A stretch of 64,000 bases of DNA from an uncultured Pseudomonadales bacterium (GTDB taxonomy: Bacteria; Pseudomonadota; Gammaproteobacteria; Pseudomonadales; Pseudohongiellaceae), in assembly GCA_943842505.1 (NCBI GenBank), contig CALTDI010000014.1, positions 1-64,000 on the forward strand, in the 5' to 3' direction. Of the stretch, positions 36,520-45,249 are shown one piece after another (position 1 is the stretch's first letter; each line of letters opens with the position of its first letter). A model generated the notes under the pieces. That model was not told the origin of the DNA and ran no database searches. It worked only from the letters and a program-made list of their open reading frames with translations. The translations under genes and the position numbers were made by a program.

Positions 36520-36531
36520 ATTGTTAACAAT
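36520..36531. promoter_or_regulatory. Palindromic box 1 upstream of the GntR regulator
   Basis: ATTGTTAACAAT is a perfect 12-base palindrome, similar to box 2 at 36592-36603, centre-to-centre 72 bases apart. This is the size and symmetry of operators for GntR/FCD regulators, so it is probably an autoregulatory site. Confidence 0.55.
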
Positions 36532-36591
36532 ATCGACGAATAATTGATTAAAAATCCATAATGCTGTAAGTTTCCTGCTCTATTTATAGAT

Positions 36592-36603
36592 ATTGTTGAC
36601 AAT
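36592..36603. promoter_or_regulatory. Palindromic box 2 overlapping the start of the GntR gene
   Basis: ATTGTTGACAAT (palindromic apart from the central two bases; symmetry extends to TATTGT...ACAATA) sits directly before ATG 36605. Binding here would block transcription or translation start of the regulator. Confidence 0.55.
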
Positions 36604-36604
36604 A

Positions 36605-37351
36605 ATGGCGCATTCAGTGGAAACAGCTTCGGAAATAGTGATTGAGCTAGAAACCTTAACCCATGCCGATCGCGCCTTCCAAACCCTGCAGAGCGATATA
36701 ACGAAGGGCGATATTAAGCCCGGCAGTAAGATTAGTGAGGCGGAGCTGGCGAGCCAATATGGCATCAGCCGAGGCCCCCTGCGTGAAGCGCTGCAGAGGC
36801 TCGAAAGTCGCGGCCTTATAGAGCGCATTGCCCATGTCGGGGCGCGGGTTGTTTCTCTTAATCTGAATGAGCTCTTAGAAATCTACCAGGTTCGCGAGGC
36901 CCTGGAAGGGCTTGCCTGTCGTCTTGCCGCAGCAAATATGACTGACGAAGAGATCGCTCTGCTGGGCCAGCTACTGGATAAACACGCCGCAGACACCCAG
37001 CTGCAATCTGGTCATGCCTATTTTCAAAAAGAGGGCGATCTGGATTTTCATTATCAGATCGTCAAAGGCGCAAAGAATGACCATCTTGCGAAACAGATCC
37101 TAGGTGATATGTATCACCTGTTAAGAATGTACCGCTATCAATGCAGCTTGTCCGAAGGGCGCCCTCAGCTAGCACTGAAGGAGCACCGGTCGATTCTCGA
37201 TGCGATAGCCGATCGAGATGGCGATCTGGCCGAGTTGCTTATGCGCAAGCACATTAGAAAGGCCCGAGAAAATATCTCTGCACAATACAATCAGCAAGAC
37301 TTCGATTTAATCAATGAGGCGACGAAGAGGCCTCAAAGAAGTAAGACCTAA
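36605..37351 (+). CDS. GntR/FadR-type (FCD) transcriptional regulator of the methylcitrate operon
   Basis: From ATG 36605 the product is 248 residues. The N-terminal winged helix-turn-helix shows SKISEAELASQYGISRGPLREALQRLESRGLIERI; residues from about 100 on form an all-helical FCD ligand domain with metal or ligand-contact residues (DFHYQIVKGAKND, HRSILDAIADRDGD). It lies immediately upstream of prpB on the same strand, the place where GntR-type methylcitrate regulators are found in neisserial and pseudomonad genomes, so it probably controls prp genes in response to a propionate metabolite. Two palindromes flank its start. Confidence 0.85.
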   Translation: MAHSVETASEIVIELETLTHADRAFQTLQSDITKGDIKPGSKISEAELASQYGISRGPLREALQRLESRGLIERIAHVGARVVSLNLNELLEIYQVREALEGLACRLAAANMTDEEIALLGQLLDKHAADTQLQSGHAYFQKEGDLDFHYQIVKGAKNDHLAKQILGDMYHLLRMYRYQCSLSEGRPQLALKEHRSILDAIADRDGDLAELLMRKHIRKARENISAQYNQQDFDLINEATKRPQRSKT

Positions 37352-37412
37352 TTAAACAACTAGTAATATTGGCCCTTAGATTGGACCTTAGAATAGAAAC
37401 GGTGACTTATGA

Positions 37413-38303
37413 GTGAAACGAAGATTATCCCCAGGCGCAAAATTTAGAGCCGCAATTGAGGCAGGCAACCCACTGCAGGTCGTGGGCACAGTAAATGCCT
37501 TTACCGCCATGATGGCTGAGCAGATCGGTCATCAGGCGATCTATCTCTCCGGTGGTGGTGTAGCGAATATTTCTTATGGCCTGCCGGATCTGGGCATGAC
37601 CTCGCTCAACGATGTGATTGTAGATGTGCAGCGAATTACGGCTGCGACCACAGTGCCTCTATTGGTAGATATCGATACCGGCTGGGGTGGTGCGTTCAAC
37701 ATAGCCAAGACCATTCGTGACATGGAGAAGGCGGGCGCGGCGGCTGTGCACATGGAAGATCAGGTAGCGCAGAAGCGTTGCGGCCATCGCCCCAATAAAG
37801 AAATCGTTTCGACCGATGAGATGGTGGATCGAATTATTGCGGCTGTAGATGCGCGCAGCGACCCCGATTTCTTCATCATGGCGCGTACCGATTCGTTTGC
37901 GCAGGAAGGATTAGAGGCTGCGATAGAGCGAGCCAAGGCTTACGCCGCTGCCGGCGCCGATGGAATATTCGCTGAAGCTATAAAAACCGAAGAGCACTAT
38001 CGCGCATTCTCCGCAGCCTTGGACGTGCCGGTTCTAGCCAATATTACAGAATTTGGTCAGACCGAGCTCTGGAACAAGAAGCAGCTGGGAGAGTGGGGAG
38101 CGGCTATGGTGCTATATCCCCTTTCTGCCTCTCGTGCCATGAATAAGGCAGCAGAAACAGTTTACCGCTCACTGTTGGAAGAGGGGGATCAGAAGAAAGT
38201 CATCGATATAATGCAGACGCGCATGGAGTTGTATGACTATCTTGGTTATCACGACTACGAAGAAAAACTGGATTCGCTTTTCGCTCAAGGCAAGAACAAA
38301 TAA
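37413..38303 (+). CDS. prpB: Methylisocitrate lyase
   Basis: The 296-residue enzyme cleaves 2-methylisocitrate to pyruvate and succinate, the last step of the methylcitrate cycle. Signature residues: [22 protein letters not shown], the catalytic motif KRCGHRPNK and [12 protein letters not shown], all as in PrpB. The frame must start at GTG 37413, because the ATG at 37409 is in another frame and runs into a stop after 12 codons. Those two start codons overlap (ATGAGTG), which is unusual and may lower or couple translation. It is first in prpB-prpC-acnD-prpF. Confidence 0.94.
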   Translation: MKRRLSPGAKFRAAIEAGNPLQVVGTVNAFTAMMAEQIGHQAIYLSGGGVANISYGLPDLGMTSLNDVIVDVQRITAATTVPLLVDIDTGWGGAFNIAKTIRDMEKAGAAAVHMEDQVAQKRCGHRPNKEIVSTDEMVDRIIAAVDARSDPDFFIMARTDSFAQEGLEAAIERAKAYAAAGADGIFAEAIKTEEHYRAFSAALDVPVLANITEFGQTELWNKKQLGEWGAAMVLYPLSASRAMNKAAETVYRSLLEEGDQKKVIDIMQTRMELYDYLGYHDYEEKLDSLFAQGKNK

Positions 38304-38392
38304 AAAACTTATTGCGCTTCTAGACTGGCTCGATAAGGCGCGGTTTAGCGCACATAAGAATACTAATACAAAATTTTAAACGGAGAAGTAAA

Positions 38393-39517
38393 GTGGCTGA
38401 TAAAAAATTAAGTGGTGCGGGTCTGCGCGGTCAATCCGCCGGTGAAACAACGCTATGTACAGTGGGAAAGACCGGCAGTGGTCTGACCTACTGTGGTTAC
38501 GATATTGCCGAGCTTGCCGAGAACGCGAAATTCGAAGAGGTAGCCTATCTGCTCTACAACGGCGAACTACCTACGCAGTCTCAGTTGGATCAATACACCA
38601 CCAAGCTTAAAGGCTTGCGTTCACTCCCAGACGCTTTGAAGACGGTGCTTGAGAATATTCCGGCGACTGCACATCCAATGGACGTGATGCGCACCGGCGC
38701 GTCTATGCTGGGCAATCTCGAAACAGAGATGAGCTTTGCGCAGCAGCAAGATGCGGCTGATCGCCTGCTGGCCCTGCTGCCATCGATTGTTTGCTATTGG
38801 TACAAGTTCAGTCATGACGGTGAGCGTATTGAAACTGCAACCGATGACGACTCTATCGCCGGGCATTTTCTGCATATGTTGCGCGGCGAGAAACCGAATG
38901 CCATGCATCAGCGAGTGATGGATGTTTCCCTTATTCTGTATGCAGAGCACGAATTCAATGCGTCGACATTCGCCGCTAGAGTCTGTGCTTCAACCTTGTC
39001 TGATATGCATTCCTGCGTAACCGGAGCAATCGGAACACTGCGCGGTCCTCTGCACGGTGGTGCAAATGAGGCGGCGATGGACATGATCGAAGATTGGAAG
39101 TCTCCGCTCGAGGCCCGTGAAAATATTCTGGCTATGCTGGAGCGTAAAGACAAGATCATGGGCTTTGGTCACGCCATCTATCGCGAGAGCGATCCGCGTA
39201 ATGCGATCATCAAGCAATGGTCGGAGAAACTTGCGCAGGAAGTGGGCGACACTACACTGTATCCGGTTTCTGTAGAGGTAGAAAAAGTGATGTGGGAAGA
39301 GAAGAAGCTTTTCTGTAACGCCGACTTCTTTCATGCGTCGGCCTATAACTTTATGGGAATCCCTACCAAGCTGTTTACGCCGATCTTCGTTTGCTCGCGC
39401 GTTAGCGGTTGGACTGCCCACGTTATGGAGCAGCGTTCCAACAATCGCATCATCCGTCCTAGCGCCGACTATACGGGTCCTGATGCGCGTTCTTGGGTAG
39501 ACATCGGCGAACGCTAG
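38393..39517 (+). CDS. prpC: 2-methylcitrate synthase
   Basis: The 374-residue citrate-synthase fold condenses propionyl-CoA with oxaloacetate. It shows the CS catalytic histidines in GPLHGGANEAAMDM and MGFGHAIYRESDPR, the aspartate region ASAYNFMGIP, and the short N terminus (GLRGQSAGETTLCTVGKTG) typical of PrpC rather than of the larger hexameric GltA. GTG 38393 is preceded by GGAGAAG. The oxaloacetate used could come from pycAB in this same window. The gap to prpB is 89 bases. Confidence 0.94.
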   Translation: MADKKLSGAGLRGQSAGETTLCTVGKTGSGLTYCGYDIAELAENAKFEEVAYLLYNGELPTQSQLDQYTTKLKGLRSLPDALKTVLENIPATAHPMDVMRTGASMLGNLETEMSFAQQQDAADRLLALLPSIVCYWYKFSHDGERIETATDDDSIAGHFLHMLRGEKPNAMHQRVMDVSLILYAEHEFNASTFAARVCASTLSDMHSCVTGAIGTLRGPLHGGANEAAMDMIEDWKSPLEARENILAMLERKDKIMGFGHAIYRESDPRNAIIKQWSEKLAQEVGDTTLYPVSVEVEKVMWEEKKLFCNADFFHASAYNFMGIPTKLFTPIFVCSRVSGWTAHVMEQRSNNRIIRPSADYTGPDARSWVDIGER

Positions 39518-39588
39518 CCCGTCGATCTGCGAGAGTAGTTACTAGCGTAGGTAAATCAAAGTCAGTCAATCGCTCGAAGAGTTAATTT

Positions 39589-42192
39589 ATGAATAGCGCA
39601 AATCGCAAACCACTGCCGGGTACTAGCCTGGATTTTTTTGATACGCGGGAGGCGGTCGAAGCGATCTCGCCCGGGTCTTATGCAAAGCTGCCCTATACCT
39701 CTAGAGTATTGGCAGAGCAGCTAGTTAGGCGCTGCGATCCCGAGGCGCTTACCGATTCCCTGAGACAGATAATCGAGCGCCGACAGGATCTGGATTTTCC
39801 CTGGTATCCGGCCAGGGTGGTTTGTCATGACATCCTGGGTCAGACGGCGCTGGTCGATCTGGCAGGTCTGCGCGATGCAATCGCCGAGCAGGGTGGCGAT
39901 CCTTCCAAGGTAAACCCGGTTGTTCCAACACAATTGATTGTAGATCATTCGCTGGCAGTGGAGCACAGTGGTGTCGAGGCTGATGCATTTGATAAGAATC
40001 GTGCAATCGAAGATCGTCGCAACGAACAGCGTTTTCATTTTATTGAATGGACAAAGACAGCTTTCGAAAATGTTGACGTGATTCCCGCCGGTAACGGCAT
40101 CATGCATCAGATCAATCTGGAGAAAATGTCGCCCGTTGTGCAATCGCGAGATGGCGTTGCCTTCCCCGATACCTGTGTGGGCACCGACAGTCATACGCCG
40201 CATATCGATTCCCTGGGCGTTATCGCAATCGGCGTTGGCGGTCTGGAGGCTGAAACTGTCATGCTGGGTCGGCCTTCGATGATGCGCCTGCCCGATATTA
40301 TCGGTGTCGAATTAACCGGCAAGCGTCAGCCAGGCATTACGGCTACGGATATCGTGCTGGCAATTACTGAGTTTCTGCGTAACGAGAAGGTCGTGTCTGC
40401 GTATTTAGAGTTCTTCGGCGAGGGTGCCTCCAAGCTGACGATAGGCGATCGTGCAACTATCTCCAATATGACCCCAGAGTTTGGTGCTACCGCCGCCATG
40501 TTCTATATCGATGAGCAGACTATCGATTACCTAAAACTTACCGGCCGCGAGCCAGAGCAGGTAGCGCTGGTCGAGCAGTACGCGAAGCAAACCGGGCTAT
40601 GGGCTGATACCCTGACGGAGGCCGAATACGAGCGAGTGCTTAGCTTCGATCTGTCCAGTGTCGGCCGTAACATGGCCGGCCCGTCTAACCCCCACAGGCG
40701 CTTGCCAACGTCTGACCTAAGCAAGCGCGGTATTGCGGTCGATCTGGATAAGGCCTTGGCAGAGGAAGAAGCCGGCCTGATGCCAGACGGTGCTGTAATT
40801 ATTGCGGCGATTACCTCGTGCACGAATACCAGCAATCCACGGAATGTGGTTGCAGCGGGTCTCATAGCGAAGAAGGCGAATGAGCTCGGCCTGGTCCGTA
40901 AACCCTGGGTGAAGACTTCTTTCGCGCCGGGATCGAAGGTTGCGCAGCTCTATCTCGAAGATGCAGGGCTGCTTCGAGAGTTGGAAAAACTGGGTTTCGG
41001 TATCGTTGGCTTTGCCTGTACTACCTGCAACGGCATGAGCGGTGCTCTCGACCCGGTGATACAGAAGGAGATCATAGATAGGGATCTCTATGCCACCGCC
41101 GTGCTCTCGGGTAACCGAAACTTCGACGGCCGTATACACCCCTATGCGAAGCAGGCGTTTCTGGCATCACCTCCGTTAGTTGTAGCTTACGCGATTGCCG
41201 GCACTATGCGTTTCGATATAGAGCAGGATGCCCTCGGTACCGATAAAGATGGCAAGCCAATCACACTGAAAGACATCTGGCCCAGTGATGAAGAGATCGA
41301 TGCGATCGTGGCGGCATCGGTTAAACCGGAGCAATTTAAGCAAATCTATATTCCCATGTTCGACCTGGGAACCATCGAGCGTTCCGAAAGTCCGCTGTAC
41401 GATTGGAATCCAACTAGCACCTATATTCGCCGACCTCCTTATTGGGAGGGAGCGCTTGCGGGTGAGCGCACAATGAAAGACATGCGCCCCCTTGCAATCT
41501 TGGGCGACAATATCACAACCGACCATCTGTCACCCTCGAATGCTATTCAGCTTAATAGTGCTGCTGGTGCCTATCTGGCGAAGATGGGTTTGCCCGAGGC
41601 AGATTTCAATTCCTATGCGACACACCGTGGCGATCATCTGACGGCGCAGCGCGCTACTTTTGCGAACCCGAAGTTGCTCAACGAGATGGTGCGAGAAAAT
41701 GGCGAGGTAGTGCAGGGCTCATTGGCACGAGTTGAACCGGAAGGTGAGGTGATGCGCATGTGGGAGGCAATCGAGATCTACATGCAGCGTAGTCAGCCAC
41801 TGATTATTGTGGCGGGCGCAGACTATGGCCAGGGGTCTTCCCGCGATTGGGCTGCCAAGGGTGTCCGACTGGCGGGTGTAGAAGTCATTGCTGCGGAAGG
41901 GTTCGAGCGTATCCACAGGCAGAATTTGATAGGTATGGGTGTGTTGCCGGTGCAGTTCGAATCGGGCACGAGCCGAATCAGCCTTGTGCTCGATGGCACA
42001 GAAACCTATGACATTCAGGGAAGCGTTTCTCCGGGTGCTATGTTGGCTCTGATAATCAGACGCGCCGATGGTGAGGCGATAGAGGTGCCGATGAAATGCC
42101 GCCTGGATACCGCCGAGGAAGTTACCGTGTATGCGGCCGGAGGCGTGCTGCAGCGTTTCGCACAGGAATTCCTCGAGAAAAATGTCGCGTAG
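39589..42192 (+). CDS. acnD: Fe/S-dependent 2-methylcitrate dehydratase
   Basis: The 867-residue aconitase-fold enzyme dehydrates 2-methylcitrate; the product is then handled by PrpF. The iron-sulfur cysteines lie in TSCTNTSNPRN and CTTCNGMSG, and the substrate and swivel domain shows GDNITTDHLSPSNAI and YGQGSSRDWAAKG. The length and its place between prpC and prpF identify AcnD rather than aconitase AcnA. No prpD is present. The enzyme works in the cytoplasm. Confidence 0.93.
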   Translation: MNSANRKPLPGTSLDFFDTREAVEAISPGSYAKLPYTSRVLAEQLVRRCDPEALTDSLRQIIERRQDLDFPWYPARVVCHDILGQTALVDLAGLRDAIAEQGGDPSKVNPVVPTQLIVDHSLAVEHSGVEADAFDKNRAIEDRRNEQRFHFIEWTKTAFENVDVIPAGNGIMHQINLEKMSPVVQSRDGVAFPDTCVGTDSHTPHIDSLGVIAIGVGGLEAETVMLGRPSMMRLPDIIGVELTGKRQPGITATDIVLAITEFLRNEKVVSAYLEFFGEGASKLTIGDRATISNMTPEFGATAAMFYIDEQTIDYLKLTGREPEQVALVEQYAKQTGLWADTLTEAEYERVLSFDLSSVGRNMAGPSNPHRRLPTSDLSKRGIAVDLDKALAEEEAGLMPDGAVIIAAITSCTNTSNPRNVVAAGLIAKKANELGLVRKPWVKTSFAPGSKVAQLYLEDAGLLRELEKLGFGIVGFACTTCNGMSGALDPVIQKEIIDRDLYATAVLSGNRNFDGRIHPYAKQAFLASPPLVVAYAIAGTMRFDIEQDALGTDKDGKPITLKDIWPSDEEIDAIVAASVKPEQFKQIYIPMFDLGTIERSESPLYDWNPTSTYIRRPPYWEGALAGERTMKDMRPLAILGDNITTDHLSPSNAIQLNSAAGAYLAKMGLPEADFNSYATHRGDHLTAQRATFANPKLLNEMVRENGEVVQGSLARVEPEGEVMRMWEAIEIYMQRSQPLIIVAGADYGQGSSRDWAAKGVRLAGVEVIAAEGFERIHRQNLIGMGVLPVQFESGTSRISLVLDGTETYDIQGSVSPGAMLALIIRRADGEAIEVPMKCRLDTAEEVTVYAAGGVLQRFAQEFLEKNVA

Positions 42193-42222
42193 TGTTTACA
42201 GCTTAACTCTTCTAGAAAATAA

Positions 42223-43413
42223 ATGGGTATGACTATGTCTCAAGTTCCTCAGATCAGAATCCCGGCTACCTATATGCGTGGAGGAACGAGCAAAGGCGTC
42301 TTCTTTAGATTGACCGATCTTCCGGACGTGGCGCAGCTTGCCGGTGAGGCGCGAGATAAGTTGCTGTTGCGAGTCATCGGCAGCCCAGATCCGTACGGCA
42401 AACAAACCGATGGCATGGGTGGCGCAACCTCCAGTACTAGCAAGACAGTAATCGTCTCCAAGAGTGAGGTGCCCGACCACGATGTAGACTATTTGTTCGG
42501 GCAGGTAGCGATCGACAAGGCCTTCGTCGACTGGAGTGGTAACTGCGGCAATCTAACGGCGGCAGTCGGTGCCTTCGCAATCAGCAATGAGCTGGTCGAG
42601 GCGGCCAGGGTGCCTGAGAATGGTAGCGTAGCGGTGCGAATATGGCAGGCGAATATTCGCAAGAGCATTATCGTTAATGTACCCATGCGTGACGGTGTGG
42701 TTCAGGAGACCGGCGACTTCGAATTAGACGGCGTGACCTTTCCCGCAGCCGAGATGCAAGTTGAGTTTATGGACCCGGCAGATGGTGAGGGTTCGATGTT
42801 TCCAACGGGTAATCTGGTAGATGACCTCGATGTGCCAGGCCTTGGCACGCTCAAGGCAACGCTGATTAATGCGGGCATACCCACTATTTTTGTCAACGCC
42901 GAAGATGTGTCCTATACCGGATGCGAGCTTCAGGATGCGATCAATGGTGATGACAGCGCACTGGCTATGTTTGAAACTATTCGTGCACACGGCGCCGTTA
43001 AGATGGGTTTGATAGCAGATATCAAGGAGGCGGCAGGGCGGCAACACACGCCCAAGGTAGCCTTTGTAGCGAAGCCCAGTGCCTATACTTCTTCCAGCGG
43101 GAAATCCATTGCCGCAGGAGATACTGATCTTTCTGTGCGCGCTCTATCCATGGGTAAGCTGCACCATGCGATGATGGGCACGGCTGCCGTTGCTATCGGC
43201 ACCGCGGCGGCCATTCCTGGCACTCTGGTTAATCTGGCAGCGGGTGGTGGCAGCCCGAATTCGGTAGTTTTCGGGCATCCCTCCGGCACCCTGAAGGTAG
43301 GCGCCGAGGTGGTTGAGGTTGATGGCCAGTGGCAGGCCAGGAAGGCGCTCATGAGTCGCAGTGCTAGGGTGTTGATGGAGGGCTGGGTGAGAATTCCCGG
43401 GGATTCGTTCTAG
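42223..43413 (+). CDS. prpF: 2-methylaconitate cis-trans isomerase
   Basis: The 396-residue protein of the PrpF family (diaminopimelate-epimerase fold) isomerises the AcnD product so that aconitase can rehydrate it. Features: TYMRGGTSKGVFFR at the start, DPYGKQTDGMGGATSSTSK, DWSGNCGNLTAAVGAFA with the active-site Cys, and GGGSPNSVVFGHPSG near the end. Several in-frame ATGs (42223, 42229, 42235) compete for the start. It ends the operon; no clear terminator separates it from the convergent ACR3 gene 25 bases away. Confidence 0.93.
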   Translation: MGMTMSQVPQIRIPATYMRGGTSKGVFFRLTDLPDVAQLAGEARDKLLLRVIGSPDPYGKQTDGMGGATSSTSKTVIVSKSEVPDHDVDYLFGQVAIDKAFVDWSGNCGNLTAAVGAFAISNELVEAARVPENGSVAVRIWQANIRKSIIVNVPMRDGVVQETGDFELDGVTFPAAEMQVEFMDPADGEGSMFPTGNLVDDLDVPGLGTLKATLINAGIPTIFVNAEDVSYTGCELQDAINGDDSALAMFETIRAHGAVKMGLIADIKEAAGRQHTPKVAFVAKPSAYTSSSGKSIAAGDTDLSVRALSMGKLHHAMMGTAAVAIGTAAAIPGTLVNLAAGGGSPNSVVFGHPSGTLKVGAEVVEVDGQWQARKALMSRSARVLMEGWVRIPGDSF

Positions 43414-43438
43414 AGTCGGCAAAAATCCATTCTCAATT

Positions 43439-44482
43439 TCAGCGATCGAAATGCGCACGCGTTCGATTAGCGAAGGCTACCAGAGACAGCATCACAGGCA
43501 CTTCGACCAGTACGCCAACAACGGTGGCTAGAGCGGCCCCCGAATTCAATCCGAACAGACTAATCGCCACCGCTACAGCCAACTCGAAGAAATTCGACGT
43601 GCCAATCATGGCCGCAGGAGCGGCAGTGCTGAAAGGCACTCGCCATAAATAGCCCCAGCCATAGGCGATGGCAAATATTCCATAGCTCTGAATGAGCAGC
43701 GGGATCGCAATTAGGACTATCACTAAGGGTTTGTCGAGAATAGTCTGTGCCTGGAAACCGAAGAGAAGCACGACAGTCGCAAGCAGGCCCATGATGGAGA
43801 ATGGTTTTAGCCTTGAAGTGAAGTTTGCTATGCCTTCATCACTGCCGGATCTATCCAGAAGCTTTCTGGTTACATAGCCAGCTGCCAGTGGGATGACAAC
43901 ATAAAGAATCACGGAAAGAATCAGTGTCTCCCAGGGCACAACTATATCCGTGATGCCGAGTAGTAACGCGGTTAGTGGCGCGAAGGCAAACACCATGATG
44001 ATGTCATTGATGGAAACTTGCACCAGTGTGTAGTTGGCATCGCCACGAACGAGTTGGCTCCAGACAAAGACCATGGCGGTGCACGGGGCAACGCCTAGCA
44101 GGATCATGCCGGCAATATATTCTTTAGCGGACTGTGGGTCTACAAGCCCCGCGAACAGGTGCTCGAAGAAGAGGATGCCTAGCGCAGCCATGGTAAATGG
44201 TTTTATCAGCCAGTTAACGACGAGCGTGATGCAGATTCCTTTCGGCTTCTTGCCAACATCTTTTAGGGATGCGAAATCGACGTTTACCATCATCGGATAG
44301 ATCATCACCCAGATAAAAACGGCAACTACCAGGTTAACGCTGGCATATTCTACAGAGGCTATGAGTCCGAAGAAATCGGGTACGCTAGCGCCGAATATAA
44401 CGCCCGTTGCAATGCAAAGCGCAACCCACAGAGATAGATAGCGCTCGAATAGTCCCATAGGAGAAGTAGTCTCTGCGCTCAT
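43439..44482 (-). CDS. acr3: ACR3-family arsenite efflux permease
   Basis: The 347-residue protein has ten membrane helices. Conserved ACR3 landmarks are [16 protein letters not shown] near residue 58, [16 protein letters not shown], the essential cysteine in [18 protein letters not shown], and [20 protein letters not shown]. It pumps arsenite out of the cell. Its ATG overlaps the stop of arsC by four bases (ATGA), so the two are translated together. No arsR-type repressor gene is next to it. Confidence 0.92.
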   Translation of the reverse strand: MSAETTSPMGLFERYLSLWVALCIATGVIFGASVPDFFGLIASVEYASVNLVVAVFIWVMIYPMMVNVDFASLKDVGKKPKGICITLVVNWLIKPFTMAALGILFFEHLFAGLVDPQSAKEYIAGMILLGVAPCTAMVFVWSQLVRGDANYTLVQVSINDIIMVFAFAPLTALLLGITDIVVPWETLILSVILYVVIPLAAGYVTRKLLDRSGSDEGIANFTSRLKPFSIMGLLATVVLLFGFQAQTILDKPLVIVLIAIPLLIQSYGIFAIAYGWGYLWRVPFSTAAPAAMIGTSNFFELAVAVAISLFGLNSGAALATVVGVLVEVPVMLSLVAFANRTRAHFDR

Positions 44483-44889
44483 AATAATTCTTTCTCTAGT
44501 CTCTGTTTAAGCATCTGATAGACAGCCTCGAATGCGGCATCAATCTCAGTATCGCTTCCTTCGGCCTTCGCCGGGTCTGGCGTGCTCCAGTGCAGTCTCT
44601 CTGCATCCTGCAGATAGGCCGGGCAGGTCTCGCCCGCAGCCTCGTCACATACGCTAATCAGCAGGTCGAAATTCTGCTGCTCCAGCTCGTTCCAGGATTT
44701 GCTGTGGGGCTGGTCCAGCACGATGCCATGACGTTTCAGCGTGGTGAGGGATTTAGGATGCACATAGCCCGCGGGGAAACTCCCTGCGCTACTGGCAGTG
44801 TAACTGCCCTTGCCGAAGTGATTAATCAAGCCTTCGGCCATGATGGAGCGACAGGAGTTGCCGGTGCAAAGCACGAGAACGTTCTTCAT
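44479..44889 (-). CDS. arsC: Arsenate reductase, thioredoxin-coupled (LMW-PTP type)
   Basis: From ATG 44889 the product is 136 residues, the usual size. Phosphate-binding loop [10 protein letters not shown] with Cys8 and Arg14, further cysteines in [12 protein letters not shown] for the disulfide relay, and a WSTPDPAK segment with the general acid aspartate. It reduces arsenate to arsenite, which ACR3 exports. A start at 44931 would add 14 residues without homology. Induction would be expected by arsenite, but no regulator is present. Confidence 0.92.
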   Translation of the reverse strand: MKNVLVLCTGNSCRSIMAEGLINHFGKGSYTASSAGSFPAGYVHPKSLTTLKRHGIVLDQPHSKSWNELEQQNFDLLISVCDEAAGETCPAYLQDAERLHWSTPDPAKAEGSDTEIDAAFEAVYQMLKQRLEKELL

Positions 44890-45249
44890 TTGACAGCTAT
44901 GGTCTCGACTACTAAATTCTGGAAGATACAAATTTTCTGTTGTGGTAATTTAACTGGCATTCGAATCCCGACTCCTTAGGCGAATCAAGCGCCTTTGATT
45001 CTTGTTAACTGTACAAGCAATGGCATTCTAAATCTAGAAGGGCTGTAGGCTCTGAAGTTTTTTCACATAAAGCTGCGCGAGATGCGCACTATTTCCTAGG
45101 CTAAAACTTAATTCAGGCCTAGCCTCTCTATCGGTGTTTTCTCTATACAAAAAGCACAATGACAGTGTTAGTCTCTATGTCATCTGCGCAAGAAAAATTC
45201 ACGGTTAAAAATATTATAGAGAGCCTTTAATGAGGCTGAGGTAATTGAG
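44890..45249. other. Divergent promoter region between arsC and the metalloprotease
   Basis: No gene is seen here. It contains the inverted repeat GAATCAA (44982-44988) with TTGATTC (44995-45001), about 100 bases upstream of arsC, which might be an operator. A tRNA-like string TTCGAATCCCGACTCC at 44960-44975 is noted but has no matching arms. Confidence 0.3.

Noticed and set aside
36592..36624. TTGACA at 36596 as a -35 promoter element
   Set aside because: A -10 box at proper distance would lie inside the GntR coding sequence and none is seen; the string is part of the palindrome.
44957..44980. TTCGAATCCCGACTCC resembles the T-loop and acceptor end of a tRNA
   Set aside because: The bases on the left (TGGCA) cannot pair with CCCGA to make a T stem, and no other tRNA arms are found.
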